Shown here piece by piece: positions 1 through 9,530 of a stretch of 37,781 nt of DNA; the first letter of the stretch is position 1, and every line of letters begins with the position of its first letter. Made by a program: the position numbers and the translations under genes. Source of the stretch: Betaproteobacteria bacterium (GTDB taxonomy: Bacteria > Pseudomonadota > Gammaproteobacteria > Burkholderiales > Burkholderiaceae_A); assembly GCA_028139135.1 (NCBI GenBank), contig JAOINB010000015.1, forward strand, positions 1-37,781, given 5' to 3'. The notes beneath the pieces were generated by a model, which saw only the letters and a program-made list of their open reading frames with translations, made no database searches and was not told where the DNA came from.

Positions 1-876
1 AAGTGCCTGTTTAATTGCTGCCCCAAAATCGTTAGCACTAGAGGCTACCGTAATCCCAAAGCTCTTCATTATTTCAGATTTTTCAGAAGCTGAATCCCCT
101 GCTTTTGAAATTATCGCTCCAGCATGCCCCATTCTCCTGCCTTTGGGCGCTGTAAGTCCTGCCACATATCCAACAACCGGCTTACTCATGTTATCTTTCA
201 CCCAGGCCGCTGCTTCAGCCTCCTGTGGTCCTCCAATTTCACCTATCATGATTACCGCCTCAGTTTCAGGATCATCGTTAAATAGTTGCATGTGATCTAA
301 AAAAGAAGAACCATTGATCGGGTCGCCACCAATACCCACTGATGTTGATACACCAAGCCCGACATTCGAAACCTGCTCTGCGGCTTCATACCCTAGTGTT
401 CCAGACCTTGATACGATACCGATAGAGCCCTTTTTATAAATATGTCCGGGCATAATACCCAACATTGCTTTACCCGCTGAAATAATTCCTGCACAATTTG
501 GCCCCACAACCATTGTCCGTTTTTCTTTTGGATACCTTCTCAAAAATCGTTTTACTCGCATCATATCCTGTGAAGGTATTCCATCAGTGATAATACAAAC
601 TAACCTCAAACCCCCATCTGCAGCTTCCATTAAAGCATCCCCGGAATACGAGGGAGGCACGAAAGCTAAGCTTGCTTGCGCCCCTGTTGCCGACACAGCC
701 TCCTTTACGGTATTAAAAACTGGCTTTCCTAAATGGGTGTTGCCACCCTTTCCAGGTGTGACCCCACCAACCACATTGCTGCCATATTTGATCATTTCAT
801 CTGCATGAAACGTGGCTTTATCCCCAGTAAATCCTTGAACGATTATAGGGGTTTTTTCATCAATTAATATACTCAT
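1..876 (-). CDS. mtkB: malate-CoA ligase alpha subunit (partial, C-terminus off window)
   Basis: Alpha (CoA- and phospho-histidine-binding) subunit of the ATP-dependent ligase that makes malyl-CoA in the serine cycle. The ATG at 876 gives MSILIDEKTPIIVQG, the standard start of this family. The frame stays open to base 1 (292 codons), so only a few C-terminal residues are missing. It shows the CoA-binding Rossmann start (VVGGVTPGKGG), the SRSGTLGYEA and GIGGDPINGSSF blocks, and the catalytic-loop GHAG (RRMGHAGAI). The segment RRYPKEKRTMVVGPNCAG contains a short insertion that I associate with MtkB and that E. coli SucD lacks. This favours malate-CoA over succinate-CoA ligase; succinyl-CoA synthetase remains the alternative. 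It lies 29 bp downstream of mtkA on the same strand, evidently in one transcript. Confidence 0.86.
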   Translation of the reverse strand, partial: MSILIDEKTPIIVQGFTGDKATFHADEMIKYGSNVVGGVTPGKGGNTHLGKPVFNTVKEAVSATGAQASLAFVPPSYSGDALMEAADGGLRLVCIITDGIPSQDMMRVKRFLRRYPKEKRTMVVGPNCAGIISAGKAMLGIMPGHIYKKGSIGIVSRSGTLGYEAAEQVSNVGLGVSTSVGIGGDPINGSSFLDHMQLFNDDPETEAVIMIGEIGGPQEAEAAAWVKDNMSKPVVGYVAGLTAPKGRRMGHAGAIISKAGDSASEKSEIMKSFGITVASSANDFGAAIKQAL

Positions 877-905
877 GGCTTGACATCCTATTTGACTGAA
901 TTTGT

Positions 906-2060
906 TTATTTAACTTGTTCAACAGCCTTACTGCAGGCATCTAACAAAGTATTGGCTTTGATAATTGGCAAGCCAGATTCTTCTATGATTTTTTGCCCCT
1001 CTTTGACATTGGTTCCCGCTAATCGCACGACGAGTGGGACTCTGAGATCTTTTGCTGCATCCACCACTCCTTTTGCAATCCAATCGCAACGGTTTATACC
1101 CGCGAAAATATTCACTAGAATCACAGCAACATTACTATCTGAAAGAACAAGTTTAAAAGCGTTTGCTACTCTTTCCGGAGATGCTCCGCCCCCAACATCT
1201 AGAAAATTTGCCGGATTGCCCCCCGCATATTTAATTGTATCCATAGTTGCCATTGCCAGCCCTGCTCCGTTAACGATACATCCTATATTTCCGTCTAAAC
1301 CAACGTAGTTTAGATTATGCTGACTTGCTTCTGCCTCCCGTGGGTCCTCCTGGGCTAAATCTTTCATTTCTGAAATGTCTGGCAACCTGAATAGTGCATT
1401 TTCATCAAACGACATTTTTGCATCCAACGCAACCACCCGATCATCTTGCGTTACAACCATTGGGTTAATCTCCAACATTTCTGCGTCTTTGTCTCTAAAA
1501 GCCCTATAAGCTCCCATAATAATCCCAACAGCTCGCTGGACTTGTTTGATATTCAAACCTAGCCCAAATGCTAGTTCCCTAGCTTGAAATTGTTGTAAAC
1601 CAACCGCTGGCTCCACCAAAACCTGCAAGATTTTCTCTGGCGCAGATTCGGCAAGTTCCTCAATTTCCATCCCTCCTTCGGCGGATGCAATCACGCGGAT
1701 GCGCTCAGCTTTTCTGTCTAGAACAAAGCCCAAATACAATTCTTTAACAAAAGGTTCCGCAACTTCGATATAGACCCTCTCACATAACTTGCCTTCCGAG
1801 CCTGTCTGAACCGTTACAAGCCTATTGCCCAAAAGGTCCGCTGCCGCCTCCTGAACTTCGTTGTAAGTTTTACAAAGTTTTACGCCGCCAGCCTTACCCC
1901 GCGCGCCAGAGTGAATTTGAGCCTTTACAGCCCAATTCCAACCCCCTAGCTCACTTGCAGCAAAAGATGCCTGCTCAGCTGTATATGCAACTCGCCCTTG
2001 TGGAACCGTTACTCCAAAACGAGCTAACAATTCTTTAGCTTGATATTCATGAATATTCAA
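906..2060 (-). CDS. mtkA: malate-CoA ligase beta subunit
   Basis: Nucleotide-binding beta subunit that pairs with the downstream mtkB product. The protein is 384 residues, close to known MtkA and SucC lengths. It has an ATP-grasp N-terminal half ([31 protein letters not shown]) and a C-terminal ligase half ([37 protein letters not shown]). The stretch [14 protein letters not shown] and the overall pattern match serine-cycle MtkA better than SucC, judged from memory of the families. Two consecutive TTG codons (2063 and 2060) could start it. A strong AGGGGG Shine-Dalgarno gives better spacing to the second, which also yields the usual N-terminus ([11 protein letters not shown]). The gene diverges from the hydrolase at 2129 across about 65 bp that must hold both promoters. 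Confidence 0.88.
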   Translation of the reverse strand: MNIHEYQAKELLARFGVTVPQGRVAYTAEQASFAASELGGWNWAVKAQIHSGARGKAGGVKLCKTYNEVQEAAADLLGNRLVTVQTGSEGKLCERVYIEVAEPFVKELYLGFVLDRKAERIRVIASAEGGMEIEELAESAPEKILQVLVEPAVGLQQFQARELAFGLGLNIKQVQRAVGIIMGAYRAFRDKDAEMLEINPMVVTQDDRVVALDAKMSFDENALFRLPDISEMKDLAQEDPREAEASQHNLNYVGLDGNIGCIVNGAGLAMATMDTIKYAGGNPANFLDVGGGASPERVANAFKLVLSDSNVAVILVNIFAGINRCDWIAKGVVDAAKDLRVPLVVRLAGTNVKEGQKIIEESGLPIIKANTLLDACSKAVEQVK

Positions 2061-2128
2061 CAATCACCCCCTAGAAATTACCTTATACGTTAGACTCCTA
2101 ATAATGTGGAAATCCAAAAAAAGTACTT

Positions 2129-3103
2129 ATGATAAACCATCTTCACATAGAAACCCACTCTTTTTTTGGTTTAAAACCAGGCCCAAAGGTATTAGTTCTG
2201 GGGAGAGTTCATGGCAATGAATGTTGCGGTACTTTGGCAATCAATAATGTTGTAAATCTCATTCAGAATCAGTTAGTAAACATAACTTTAGGTAAAGTCA
2301 CCTTCGTACCCATAGCTAACCCTCTAGCTGCTATTAGGGGCACTCGCAATGGCGATAGAAATTTAAACCGAGCTTTCTACCCAAAAGGTTCCAATAGAAA
2401 TGATTTTGAGGACGAACTTAACAATATCTTATGCCCGATTCTTGAGGAATGCGACATATTACTCGACCTTCACTCTTTCTTAAACGGGGTAGAGCCTTTC
2501 GCTTTAATCGGGAATACTTCAGGAAGTGAGAAAGCCTTTGTCGTAAACCAGGAAAGAGTTTATACATCCGAGAGTCATCTTGTGTCAGCTCTGGAGGTTG
2601 ATACTGTAATTGCAAACTGGAGCGAAACTTATGCCCGGGGAGTGCAAAACAGAAGAAAAAGGGATGGCGTATTAAATCCACCGTTCTCATTTAACTATGA
2701 CGAGAAGTATGGAGACGGTACGACTGAATATGCCCGCAGTAAAGGTGCGTTAGCTATCACCCTAGAATGCGGGCAGCACGAAGAGGTCTCCGCCCCCCGT
2801 GTTGGGGAAAAAGCTATTTTAAATATCTTGAGTTGTCTTCGCATGACTAAAGAAAGACCGAGTCCGGTGGCAAACAACCGAAAGGTCAACTACATAAGCC
2901 TTTTCGATGTTATCGATAAAATTTCACATGGCGACAAATTTACCAAAAACTGGAAAACATTTATGAAAATCGAGAAAAACGAAATCATCGGCATTAGTGA
3001 AAAGGGAAAAGAGTTAAGAGCGCCTAAAGACTGCTTCATGGTCTTTCCTAACCAAAACGCTGAACCTGGCCAGGAATGGTTCTACCTGGGAGAACAAAAT
3101 TAA
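2129..3103 (+). CDS. succinylglutamate desuccinylase/aspartoacylase-family zinc hydrolase
   Basis: A 324-residue member of the AstE/AspA branch of the M14 carboxypeptidase fold, which hydrolyses N-acyl amino acids or related amides with one zinc ion. The zinc site is visible: H28 and E31 in RVHGNE, and H115 in LDLHS. The basic motif RNLNR follows, and the probable catalytic glutamate is E213 in ECGQH. The C-terminal third is the small beta domain typical of the family. Residues that would fix the substrate are not recognised, so the specific reaction is unknown. It stands alone on the plus strand between mtkA (divergent) and ndh (convergent, 18-bp gap). Its shine-dalgarno signal is weak. The link to the neighbouring C1 genes is only positional. 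Confidence 0.8.
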   Translation: MINHLHIETHSFFGLKPGPKVLVLGRVHGNECCGTLAINNVVNLIQNQLVNITLGKVTFVPIANPLAAIRGTRNGDRNLNRAFYPKGSNRNDFEDELNNILCPILEECDILLDLHSFLNGVEPFALIGNTSGSEKAFVVNQERVYTSESHLVSALEVDTVIANWSETYARGVQNRRKRDGVLNPPFSFNYDEKYGDGTTEYARSKGALAITLECGQHEEVSAPRVGEKAILNILSCLRMTKERPSPVANNRKVNYISLFDVIDKISHGDKFTKNWKTFMKIEKNEIIGISEKGKELRAPKDCFMVFPNQNAEPGQEWFYLGEQN

Positions 3104-3121
3104 GCCATACCAAATGATTTT

Positions 3122-4441
3122 TTAGTGCAATTTTATTCTTGATTTTGTTTGCGAAAAAAAACCTCTACTAATATTTAGAAATAGGGTTTTAAAAAAACCT
3201 AGTACTGAATACTCATGCATCTTGTAAAGCATTACATACATAAATTTTGCAAACACTCCTTCTAAAAAAAATGCTTTGTTAGAAAACCCTGCCATCAAAC
3301 TTCCAACTGTGCTGTACCTGCCTAAGGAAACCAACGAACCGAAATCAATGTATCTCCATGGTTTACTCTCTTTGCCATTAAACTCATTTTGAAATTGATC
3401 TGACAAATACTTAGCTTGCTGGCTGGCTGCTTGAGCTCTGGGCGGAACAAACGGCAAAGGACCGTCAATCCATGGAACGCAACCGCAATCACCAACTGTA
3501 TAGATGTTTTTATCACCAATTGCTTGAAGTCTTGTGTTTGAAATTATTTGATTTAACTCGTTTGTTTCAAGCCCAATGCTAGATAAAAAACTTGCACACT
3601 TTATCCCCGCAGCCCATACAACTAACTCAGCTGGTATTATCTTACCGGAACTCAACGACAGGCTCTTTTCAGTCACTCTCGTTACGTTTGAGCTCTCAAG
3701 AACTTTGACTCCTCGCTTTCGTAAAATCGAATTGACTTTTTCAGAAATACCCTCAGGAAGGTTTTTAAGAATTCTTTCGTTTGCTTCTATTAGAGTAATT
3801 TGAAATTCGCATTGTTTTTCCACAGCTTTGTACCCATATGCCGCTAGCGTATCCATTGCGTTACTTAACTCTGAGGCTAATTCAACGCCTGTTGCCCCAC
3901 CACCAACAATAGCAATCTTAAGCTGCTCCCCACTCAGCTTTTTACCCTGGTTAATCATCGCATTTGCCCGTAAAAAAGCATTCACTAAATTTTTTTGAAA
4001 TGAGACAGCGTCTTTAAATGAATCAAGGCTCAAGGAACACTCTTTTGCTCCGGAAACTCCAAAATCATTCGACTTGCTTCCAATGGCTAAAACTAATTTA
4101 GAATATGGAATTTCGCATGTAGGCGTTAACTCTCGTCCGTTTTCATCGAAATTCGGTTTAACATGGACAACTTTTTTTTCCCGGTCTATGCCATTTACTT
4201 CAGCTTCATAAAATGAAAAATTATTTTCGCGCGCCAAAGTAAGGTAATCTGCACAGTGGCTGTCAAGTGATATAGAACCGGTTGCCAATTCATGTAGGTG
4301 AGGCTTCCAAAAATGAATTCTTTCTTTATCCAAGAGTAGGATTTCAACAAGATTATTGCCACCCAATTTTCGGCCTAACTTAATCGCTAACTCCAGCCCT
4401 GCAGCGCCACCTCCCACGATCACTATTGTTTCCACGGTCAT
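3122..4441 (-). CDS. ndh: NADH dehydrogenase type II (NDH-2)
   Basis: Single-subunit, non-proton-pumping NADH:quinone oxidoreductase on the inner face of the cytoplasmic membrane. It has two dinucleotide-binding folds: FAD at the N-terminus (IVIVGGGAAGLELA) and NADH mid-protein (IAIVGGGATGVELASEL). It also has the second FAD motif IYTVGDCG and the quinone-site region PPRAQAASQQA. The C-terminal part (GSLVSLGRYSTVGSLM, then an amphipathic tail ending RIKLH) matches E. coli Ndh closely, including the last residues. I chose the ATG at 4441 (439 residues), which gives MTVETIVIVGG as in homologues. An ATG at 4462 would add seven residues. The gene converges on the hydrolase before it. By context it could reoxidise the NADH made by the formate dehydrogenase encoded at 13-18 kb (inference). 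Confidence 0.9.
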   Translation of the reverse strand: MTVETIVIVGGGAAGLELAIKLGRKLGGNNLVEILLLDKERIHFWKPHLHELATGSISLDSHCADYLTLARENNFSFYEAEVNGIDREKKVVHVKPNFDENGRELTPTCEIPYSKLVLAIGSKSNDFGVSGAKECSLSLDSFKDAVSFQKNLVNAFLRANAMINQGKKLSGEQLKIAIVGGGATGVELASELSNAMDTLAAYGYKAVEKQCEFQITLIEANERILKNLPEGISEKVNSILRKRGVKVLESSNVTRVTEKSLSLSSGKIIPAELVVWAAGIKCASFLSSIGLETNELNQIISNTRLQAIGDKNIYTVGDCGCVPWIDGPLPFVPPRAQAASQQAKYLSDQFQNEFNGKESKPWRYIDFGSLVSLGRYSTVGSLMAGFSNKAFFLEGVFAKFMYVMLYKMHEYSVLGFFKTLFLNISRGFFSQTKSRIKLH

Positions 4442-4519
4442 TCCTAAAATGTTGCATTGCAAAATATTTTAACAGAGAAACGGTTGTTTTTGAAAAAAAG
4501 GTTAGTAAAAACCCTAATT

Positions 4520-4539
4520 TTTTCCAGGAGGCTGGAAAA
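4520..4539 (-). terminator. hairpin directly after the ABC permease stop
   Basis: TTTTCCAG and CTGGAAAA form an 8-bp stem around a 4-base loop, starting right after the permease stop codon at 4541. It could end the pqq/ABC transcript. There is no clean run of T after the stem on the minus strand (AATTAGGG comes first), so intrinsic termination is uncertain. Confidence 0.35.
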
Positions 4540-4540
4540 T

Positions 4541-5335
4541 TTACTTTTTTCTCTGGCGGGGAAACCAGATAGATGTAGTTTCTTCCAGAGAAAAGCGCCA
4601 ACTTGCAATGAAAAACGCCGCAATAGTGAATCCAATTAAAACTAAAAAACTGATAATCAAGGGAATATCAGACGAACCTCCATTAGGAACAAGTATTCCA
4701 TGTTTTAAGATATCAACGCCATATGTGTAGGGATTTACCTGAGCTAGTAGTTTTAGTGCGTGGGGTAAATTGGTAATCGGATAAAGCGACCCAGATAAAA
4801 AGAAAACCGGGAAGATCACAAAATTCATGATTGCAGCAAAATTATCAAGCGTTTTTGAAAATGACGCAACTAGCATACCAATTCCTGAACAAGTGACTGC
4901 GAGGACAAACATTCCAACCACTACTAAAAGCCAATCTACAGACAAATCTATGTAACCCAGTACTAAAAGTACGACTATCAATAACGAAGCTTGTACAATC
5001 GCCGAACATGTGGCAGCAACCATTTTTGCAAACACAATACTCCTGTGCGTCAAAGGAGAAACAATAATCATCCTCATCACTCCAGACTCCTTTTCATACA
5101 CCATGGAAAGGGAACCTAACAGTGCTCCAAATAAAATTGTCATTCCTAGAACACCAGGTACCAAAAATTCAAAATAATCATTCCCGTCTGTGGTAACCAT
5201 GGAATTAAAACCAGCACCAATTACTACTAACCAAATTAGTGGTCTCACTAAAGAGGAGAGCACTCTCCCTTTCTGTCTAGAAAATTTAATCAAATCCCTT
5301 TGAACAACAGCATAAATAGGTTTAGATAAACTCAT
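4541..5335 (-). CDS. ABC-2 type transporter permease linked to PQQ genes
   Basis: A 264-residue membrane protein with about six hydrophobic segments (for example PLIWLVVIGAG, GMTILFGALLGSLSMVYE, LLVVVGMFVLAVTCSGIGML, IIFPVFFLSGSLYP-like, and a final LVLIGFTIAAFFIASW). The E-loop MVYEKESGVMRMIIVSPL and the LSGSLYPITNLP segment are typical of ABC-2 exporter permeases. The start ATG overlaps the stop of the upstream ATPase gene by 4 bp (ATGA), so the two are translationally coupled. The pair follows pqqE closely on the same strand. ABC exporters of this kind are known beside PQQ-dependent alcohol dehydrogenase systems (the PedA/PedC-type families), and I infer membership of that group. The exported substrate is not known. 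Confidence 0.85.
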   Translation of the reverse strand: MSLSKPIYAVVQRDLIKFSRQKGRVLSSLVRPLIWLVVIGAGFNSMVTTDGNDYFEFLVPGVLGMTILFGALLGSLSMVYEKESGVMRMIIVSPLTHRSIVFAKMVAATCSAIVQASLLIVVLLVLGYIDLSVDWLLVVVGMFVLAVTCSGIGMLVASFSKTLDNFAAIMNFVIFPVFFLSGSLYPITNLPHALKLLAQVNPYTYGVDILKHGILVPNGGSSDIPLIISFLVLIGFTIAAFFIASWRFSLEETTSIWFPRQRKK

Positions 5336-6258
5336 GTATTAACCCATAGAAAAACATCATTCAAATTGATTGGACGAATAGAAACTTTAGTCACTCTGCT
5401 GGAGAATTCACTTTTTATTTGCTCAATTTTTTGAGTAACAAATATTTCTTTATTTTTTGCTACTTTGAAGTATGCAGTTTTAAAATCAACCCTACCCTCA
5501 CCAAGAAAAGCTCTAAGAGAAGGATATAGACCATCAATATCTGATGACTCAATTTCGAGAATTTCAGAATCGAACTCTTTAATAAGAATCTCGGGTTTTC
5601 CAGCCAAAACAATCTTCCCCTTATCGATAAAACAAACATTGTCACAACTTTCGGCTTCCTCAAGATAATGCGTCGTTAGAACAATGGTGATCCCGTCAGA
5701 CTTTCGCAATTTGTGAATAAATCGCCAAATTCTGACTCGTGCGGAGACATCCAAGCCTATCGTCGGTTCATCGAGAAACAAAACCTTGGGCTGATGGATA
5801 ACTCCTCTAGCTATATCAACACCCCGGCGTTGCCCGCCAGATAGAGACCCAACAGGTTTATCTTTTTTATCCTCAAGACCAAACAGAGTCAAAAGTTCAA
5901 TTAATCGTTTCTCTATCACATCTTTTTTTAAGCCATGCAACATGCCAGCAAAGATAAGGTTTTCTCTAACTGTCAATTGCCGATCTAATGCAGAGTCTTG
6001 AAAAACAAGGCCGATAATTTTTTTCACTTCTACCGGTTGTTTCTTTACATCAAATCCCAAAATTTGTAGCTCGCCCTCAGTTGGTTTCAAAATTGAGGCC
6101 ATCATATTAATTGTTGTGGTTTTGCCGGCACCGTTAGGTCCTAATAAACCAAAAAATTCCGTCTCTTTCACCCTAAAGGATATGGAATCTGTTGCTAATG
6201 TATCCGCATACCGTTTAGTCACATCAGTTAATTCAATAGCAAAGGGGTTTTCAGTCAT
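5332..6258 (-). CDS. ABC transporter ATP-binding protein (DrrA/PQQ-associated type)
   Basis: A 308-residue ATPase that energises the permease encoded just downstream. It shows Walker A (GPNGAGKTT), Q-loop (VFQDSALD), signature (SLSGGQRRGVDIARG), Walker B (VLFLDEP), D-loop (TIGLDVSAR) and switch histidine (LTTHYLEEAE). About 90 residues follow the nucleotide-binding domain, as in DrrA/NodI-like exporter ATPases. This part carries no recognised substrate motif. The gene starts 22 bp after the pqqE stop, so it is probably the next gene of the pqq operon. A general drug or polymer exporter is the alternative. The linkage to pqq genes favours a role tied to periplasmic alcohol oxidation. Confidence 0.87.
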   Translation of the reverse strand: MTENPFAIELTDVTKRYADTLATDSISFRVKETEFFGLLGPNGAGKTTTINMMASILKPTEGELQILGFDVKKQPVEVKKIIGLVFQDSALDRQLTVRENLIFAGMLHGLKKDVIEKRLIELLTLFGLEDKKDKPVGSLSGGQRRGVDIARGVIHQPKVLFLDEPTIGLDVSARVRIWRFIHKLRKSDGITIVLTTHYLEEAESCDNVCFIDKGKIVLAGKPEILIKEFDSEILEIESSDIDGLYPSLRAFLGEGRVDFKTAYFKVAKNKEIFVTQKIEQIKSEFSSRVTKVSIRPINLNDVFLWVNT

Positions 6259-6280
6259 CTAAGCAAACATTTTCAATAAC

Positions 6281-7510
6281 CTAGATACTACCTACACGAG
6301 ATTTATCAGAACTTGCCACAACACCATCTTCGAACAGCCGCGATTCTTCGACACCTAGACTACCACCATTTTTCTCTGTAATTAGTCTTCGCGACTCACT
6401 ATCTGTTCGAAATATAATCGGTTTTTCTTCAGGTGAAAAGTTTTCAGCATCTTTAACAACTTGTTTAACAATATGGTGGTGTGGACTTTTATCGCATATG
6501 GGATCTGCTAATGTAGGGTCCCCAGCAAGCATATAAGCTTGACAGCGGCATCCTCCCAAATCGTTTTCTTTCTCAGGACATGTTTTGCAAGGCTCTTTCA
6601 TCCAACTATCCCCTCTAAAAAGATTAAACGAGGGGGAATCGTACCAAATTGACTCTAGGGAAGTACTTTTGATATTCTCAAATTCAATATTAGGCAACAT
6701 ACTAGCAACGTGACAAGGTAACACGGTTCCATCAGCCTGAACTGTTACGAAAACATTGCCCCATCCATTCATACACTTTTTAGGCCGCGTGCTGTAATAG
6801 TCAGGCATTACAAAATAAATTTTCATTTTATTTCCTAGCCTGTCACGAAACTTTTGCGTAACAGACTCTGCCTTATCAAGTTGCGTTTTGGTCGGCATCA
6901 GTTGCTTTTTATTAAGACTAGCCCAGGAATAAAATTGTGTGTTTGCTAGTTCAACATACTCTGCTCCCATAGACTCCGCCATGCTGAGAATCTCTTCGAT
7001 ATGATCAATGTTAAGCTTGTGCAAAACACAATTCAAAACCATAGGGTAGTCATATTTTTTGATTAATCTGGCGACTTTGTTTTTTAAGTCAAACGTTTTT
7101 GTACTAGATAAAAAGTCATTCATTTCGCGAGTACTATCCTGGAAAGATAATTGAATATGGTCGACTCCGGCTTCTTTTAAATCCTTAATCCGGGTTTCAC
7201 TCAATCCAATGCCCGATGTAATCAAATTAATGTAATAACCAAGCTTTCTCCCCTCTTGAACGATAACCTCTAGATCATCTCGTAAAAGTGGTTCTCCGCC
7301 TGAAAGACCCAACTGGGCGGCTCCCATTTCTCTGCCTTGATTAAGCACGCTCAACCACTCTTCGGTCGTCAACTCCTTATGTTGTTTTGCATAATCAACT
7401 GGGTTGTAACAAAAGACACAATGTAACGGACATCTATACGTTACCTCTGCAAGCAACCAAAGTGGTGGGTCTATTCCTTCTCTACTTTTTGTCAACTTTT
7501 TCCTCTCCAT
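6281..7510 (-). CDS. pqqE: PQQ biosynthesis radical SAM protein PqqE (PqqA peptide cyclase)
   Basis: Radical SAM enzyme that joins the Glu and Tyr side chains of the PqqA peptide, the first chemical step of PQQ synthesis. The cluster motif CPLHCVFC sits near residue 28, followed by the SAM-binding SGGEPLLRDD. The C-terminal SPASM region has the auxiliary cluster cysteines (CHVASM, CKTCPEK, GGCRCQA, ICDKSPHH). At 409 residues it is slightly longer than usual because of an extended C-terminus. The ATG at 7510 overlaps pqqD by 29 bp. A TTG at 7495 has a better-placed GGAGAGG ribosome site and may be the true start (404 residues). Confidence 0.93.
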   Translation of the reverse strand: MERKKLTKSREGIDPPLWLLAEVTYRCPLHCVFCYNPVDYAKQHKELTTEEWLSVLNQGREMGAAQLGLSGGEPLLRDDLEVIVQEGRKLGYYINLITSGIGLSETRIKDLKEAGVDHIQLSFQDSTREMNDFLSSTKTFDLKNKVARLIKKYDYPMVLNCVLHKLNIDHIEEILSMAESMGAEYVELANTQFYSWASLNKKQLMPTKTQLDKAESVTQKFRDRLGNKMKIYFVMPDYYSTRPKKCMNGWGNVFVTVQADGTVLPCHVASMLPNIEFENIKSTSLESIWYDSPSFNLFRGDSWMKEPCKTCPEKENDLGGCRCQAYMLAGDPTLADPICDKSPHHHIVKQVVKDAENFSPEEKPIIFRTDSESRRLITEKNGGSLGVEESRLFEDGVVASSDKSRVGSI

Positions 7511-7790
7511 TTGCTTTGTCTGATATCAACCAACCTTGCTGGTTTGCTAATTCAACGAAGGAAAGAACATCGTCCAAGAGGTCAGCAACCCCAAATTTCT
7601 TTTCGAGCTCTTCCGTAATGCACGAAATGGACTTAGTACCATCCACTCTACTCAGTATTTCTCCCGCACTTTCGTTTAATTTCACCATGCCCTCCGGATA
7701 AAGAAGAACATATGCATCCTGTGCCTTTTCCCACTGCAAGCGATACAATTTCGAAAGGCACGGTACGTCATTCCTGGATGGACTGCTCAT
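7482..7790 (-). CDS. pqqD: PQQ biosynthesis peptide chaperone PqqD
   Basis: A small (102-residue) winged-helix RiPP-recognition protein that binds the PqqA precursor and presents it to PqqE. The family core is visible: [36 protein letters not shown] and a C-terminal [11 protein letters not shown]. The start ATG overlaps the pqqC stop by 4 bp and the gene runs into pqqE, so the three are translationally coupled. The C-terminus is a short charged tail. Confidence 0.92.
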   Translation of the reverse strand: MSSPSRNDVPCLSKLYRLQWEKAQDAYVLLYPEGMVKLNESAGEILSRVDGTKSISCITEELEKKFGVADLLDDVLSFVELANQQGWLISDKANGEEKVDKK

Positions 7791-8560
7791 TTAAACTTTG
7801 CCCCTTTGATTTCTATTTCGCATTGTTGAAGCATAATAGCATCGGCGAGAGCCCAAAGAACATCAAGCTTAAACTGAAGAATTTCTAAAGCCTTTTCCTG
7901 AAGTGCTCTCGATTGGCTAAAAAATGTCTTCGTAACTTCAAGCCCATGTTGAACATCCCTGCGCGCTTGTCCGAGACGGTATTTAAAATATTTCATTCCT
8001 TCAGCATCAACCCATGGATATTTCTCAGGCCAGGTATCTAGCCTTTGCTGATGAATATGGGGAGCAAAAAGCTCTGTCAGGCTTGAAGCAATGGACTCCT
8101 GCCAGGAAGCACGCCTTGCAAAATTAACATATGCATCCACAGCAAAACGGGCTGCCGGAGCAACATATTTAAGACTCACAACCTCCTCACGCGAAAGTCC
8201 AACTGCCTTTCCCAATCCAATCCAAGCTTCAATTCCTCCGGCATCGTCTTCAAATCCATCGTGATCTAGGATTCTTTGTATCCATTCTTTTCTAATCTCT
8301 GGGTGAGGACAGTTTGACAAAATGGCTGCATCTTTCACCGGAATACTTATTTGATAATAAAATCGATTGGCGACCCAACCCTGTAACTGTTCTTTGCTAA
8401 GTTTACCCTCTGCCATCATCACGTGAAATGGGTGGTAAATATGATAGCTTGTACCTTTTTGTTTTAAAAGATCCTCGAACTCCTCCATAGTCCACGGCTT
8501 TTGAGTATCTGCCGACTTTACTGTTTCTAACTCCGTCAATACAGTTTTGCTTTGCATCAT
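7787..8560 (-). CDS. pqqC: pyrroloquinoline-quinone synthase PqqC
   Basis: Cofactorless oxidase that carries out the last ring closure and eight-electron oxidation forming PQQ. Conserved blocks are clear: [55 protein letters not shown] and [14 protein letters not shown]. They contain the active-site His, Arg, Gln, Tyr and Glu residues of the family. An open frame extends to 8668, inside pqqB, but homologues are about 250 residues. The pair of ATGs at 8560/8557 follows a GAGAG ribosome site, so I start at 8560 (257 residues), 28 bp after the pqqB stop. Confidence 0.93.
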   Translation of the reverse strand: MMQSKTVLTELETVKSADTQKPWTMEEFEDLLKQKGTSYHIYHPFHVMMAEGKLSKEQLQGWVANRFYYQISIPVKDAAILSNCPHPEIRKEWIQRILDHDGFEDDAGGIEAWIGLGKAVGLSREEVVSLKYVAPAARFAVDAYVNFARRASWQESIASSLTELFAPHIHQQRLDTWPEKYPWVDAEGMKYFKYRLGQARRDVQHGLEVTKTFFSQSRALQEKALEILQFKLDVLWALADAIMLQQCEIEIKGAKFK

Positions 8561-8588
8561 TTTCTCTCGTAAATTATTAAACGTTTCG

Positions 8589-9509
8589 TCATAGAAGAAC
8601 TTCCATCCCATCATAGGATACTTCAATATCATTTTTCTCGAGTATTTTTCGTTCCTGAGACATCTCATTGAGTATTGGGTTTGAATTGTTAATGTGAATC
8701 AAAACTTTTCTTGGACCAGTAATTTGGCTGAGATTCTCGATCATCCCCCCGGGACCACTTTGAGGATTATGCCCCATTTCTCTGGCTAATTTCTTTGAAA
8801 GACCATTATCAATCATCTCTGTATCTGTCCAAAAAGTCCCATCGACCAAAAGCAAATCTGATGACTTCATTGGGTCAATAAGATGTTTCTCTATGGAGCC
8901 GAGTCCGGGAGCATAAAAAACTTTTTTGCCCGAACTTTCGTCAACAATTTGGACACCGACATTATCTCCTGGTCTGGGCTTACCCCTAAAGGGAGAAAAT
9001 GGGGGCGCCTCACTTTTTAAACTCATAAAATTCAGTATTATTCCTTCTACCTCGGAAATTCTGGTCTCTGTTGAATTATTTAAATCAATTTCAACCCAAT
9101 TTACCGTGCAATAGAAGTCCAACACATTGAAGATTGGATTCCCTGCTGACAAATCTCCCCTAACTTCTTTGGTCGAGTGGATTGTTAAAGGGCCGGACGA
9201 TTCCCTCAACATAAACAAACCCGTGGTGTGATCAATTTGCGCATCCATTAATACTATTGCTTTTATTCCTGAGTCTCTTACAGTTTTCGCGGGCTGAAGC
9301 CTCGAACCAGCCATCTTTAGTTGTGTCAAAATGTCTGGCGACGCATTGAATAATATCCAGTCTTGCCCATTAGAGGATACGGCTATAGAGGATTGGGTTC
9401 TCGCTGTATAACCCGGTTTACCTGCTCGAACACTCGAACAATTATTACAATTACAATTCCACTGAGGAAAACCTCCTCCTGCAGCTGAACCTAAGACTCT
9501 AATGATCAA
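8589..9509 (-). CDS. pqqB: PQQ biosynthesis protein PqqB
   Basis: Metallo-beta-lactamase-fold protein, 306 residues, reported for this family to act as a hydroxylase on the PqqA-derived intermediate. The N-terminal motif [18 protein letters not shown] carries the CxCxxC structural zinc site. [26 protein letters not shown] and [12 protein letters not shown] are family signatures. It starts with TTG at 9509, eight bases after an AGGAG site. A strong hairpin separates it from pqqA, so its transcript level is probably lower than that of pqqA. Confidence 0.93.
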   Translation of the reverse strand: MIIRVLGSAAGGGFPQWNCNCNNCSSVRAGKPGYTARTQSSIAVSSNGQDWILFNASPDILTQLKMAGSRLQPAKTVRDSGIKAIVLMDAQIDHTTGLFMLRESSGPLTIHSTKEVRGDLSAGNPIFNVLDFYCTVNWVEIDLNNSTETRISEVEGIILNFMSLKSEAPPFSPFRGKPRPGDNVGVQIVDESSGKKVFYAPGLGSIEKHLIDPMKSSDLLLVDGTFWTDTEMIDNGLSKKLAREMGHNPQSGPGGMIENLSQITGPRKVLIHINNSNPILNEMSQERKILEKNDIEVSYDGMEVLL

Positions 9510-9530
9510 TTTTCACTCTCCTAAATAAAA

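Noticed and set aside
880-1308. 142-codon plus-strand open frame
   Set aside because: It is antisense to the strongly conserved mtkA and its translation shows no domain-like pattern.
1-2060. Annotation as succinyl-CoA synthetase sucCD
   Set aside because: Sequence blocks, including the RRYPKEKR insertion in the alpha subunit, resemble serine-cycle MtkAB, and the surrounding genes are methylotrophic; sucCD stays as a minor alternative.
8561-8668. N-terminal extension of PqqC into pqqB
   Set aside because: Homologues are about 250 residues and a good ribosome site stands just before the ATG pair at 8560/8557.
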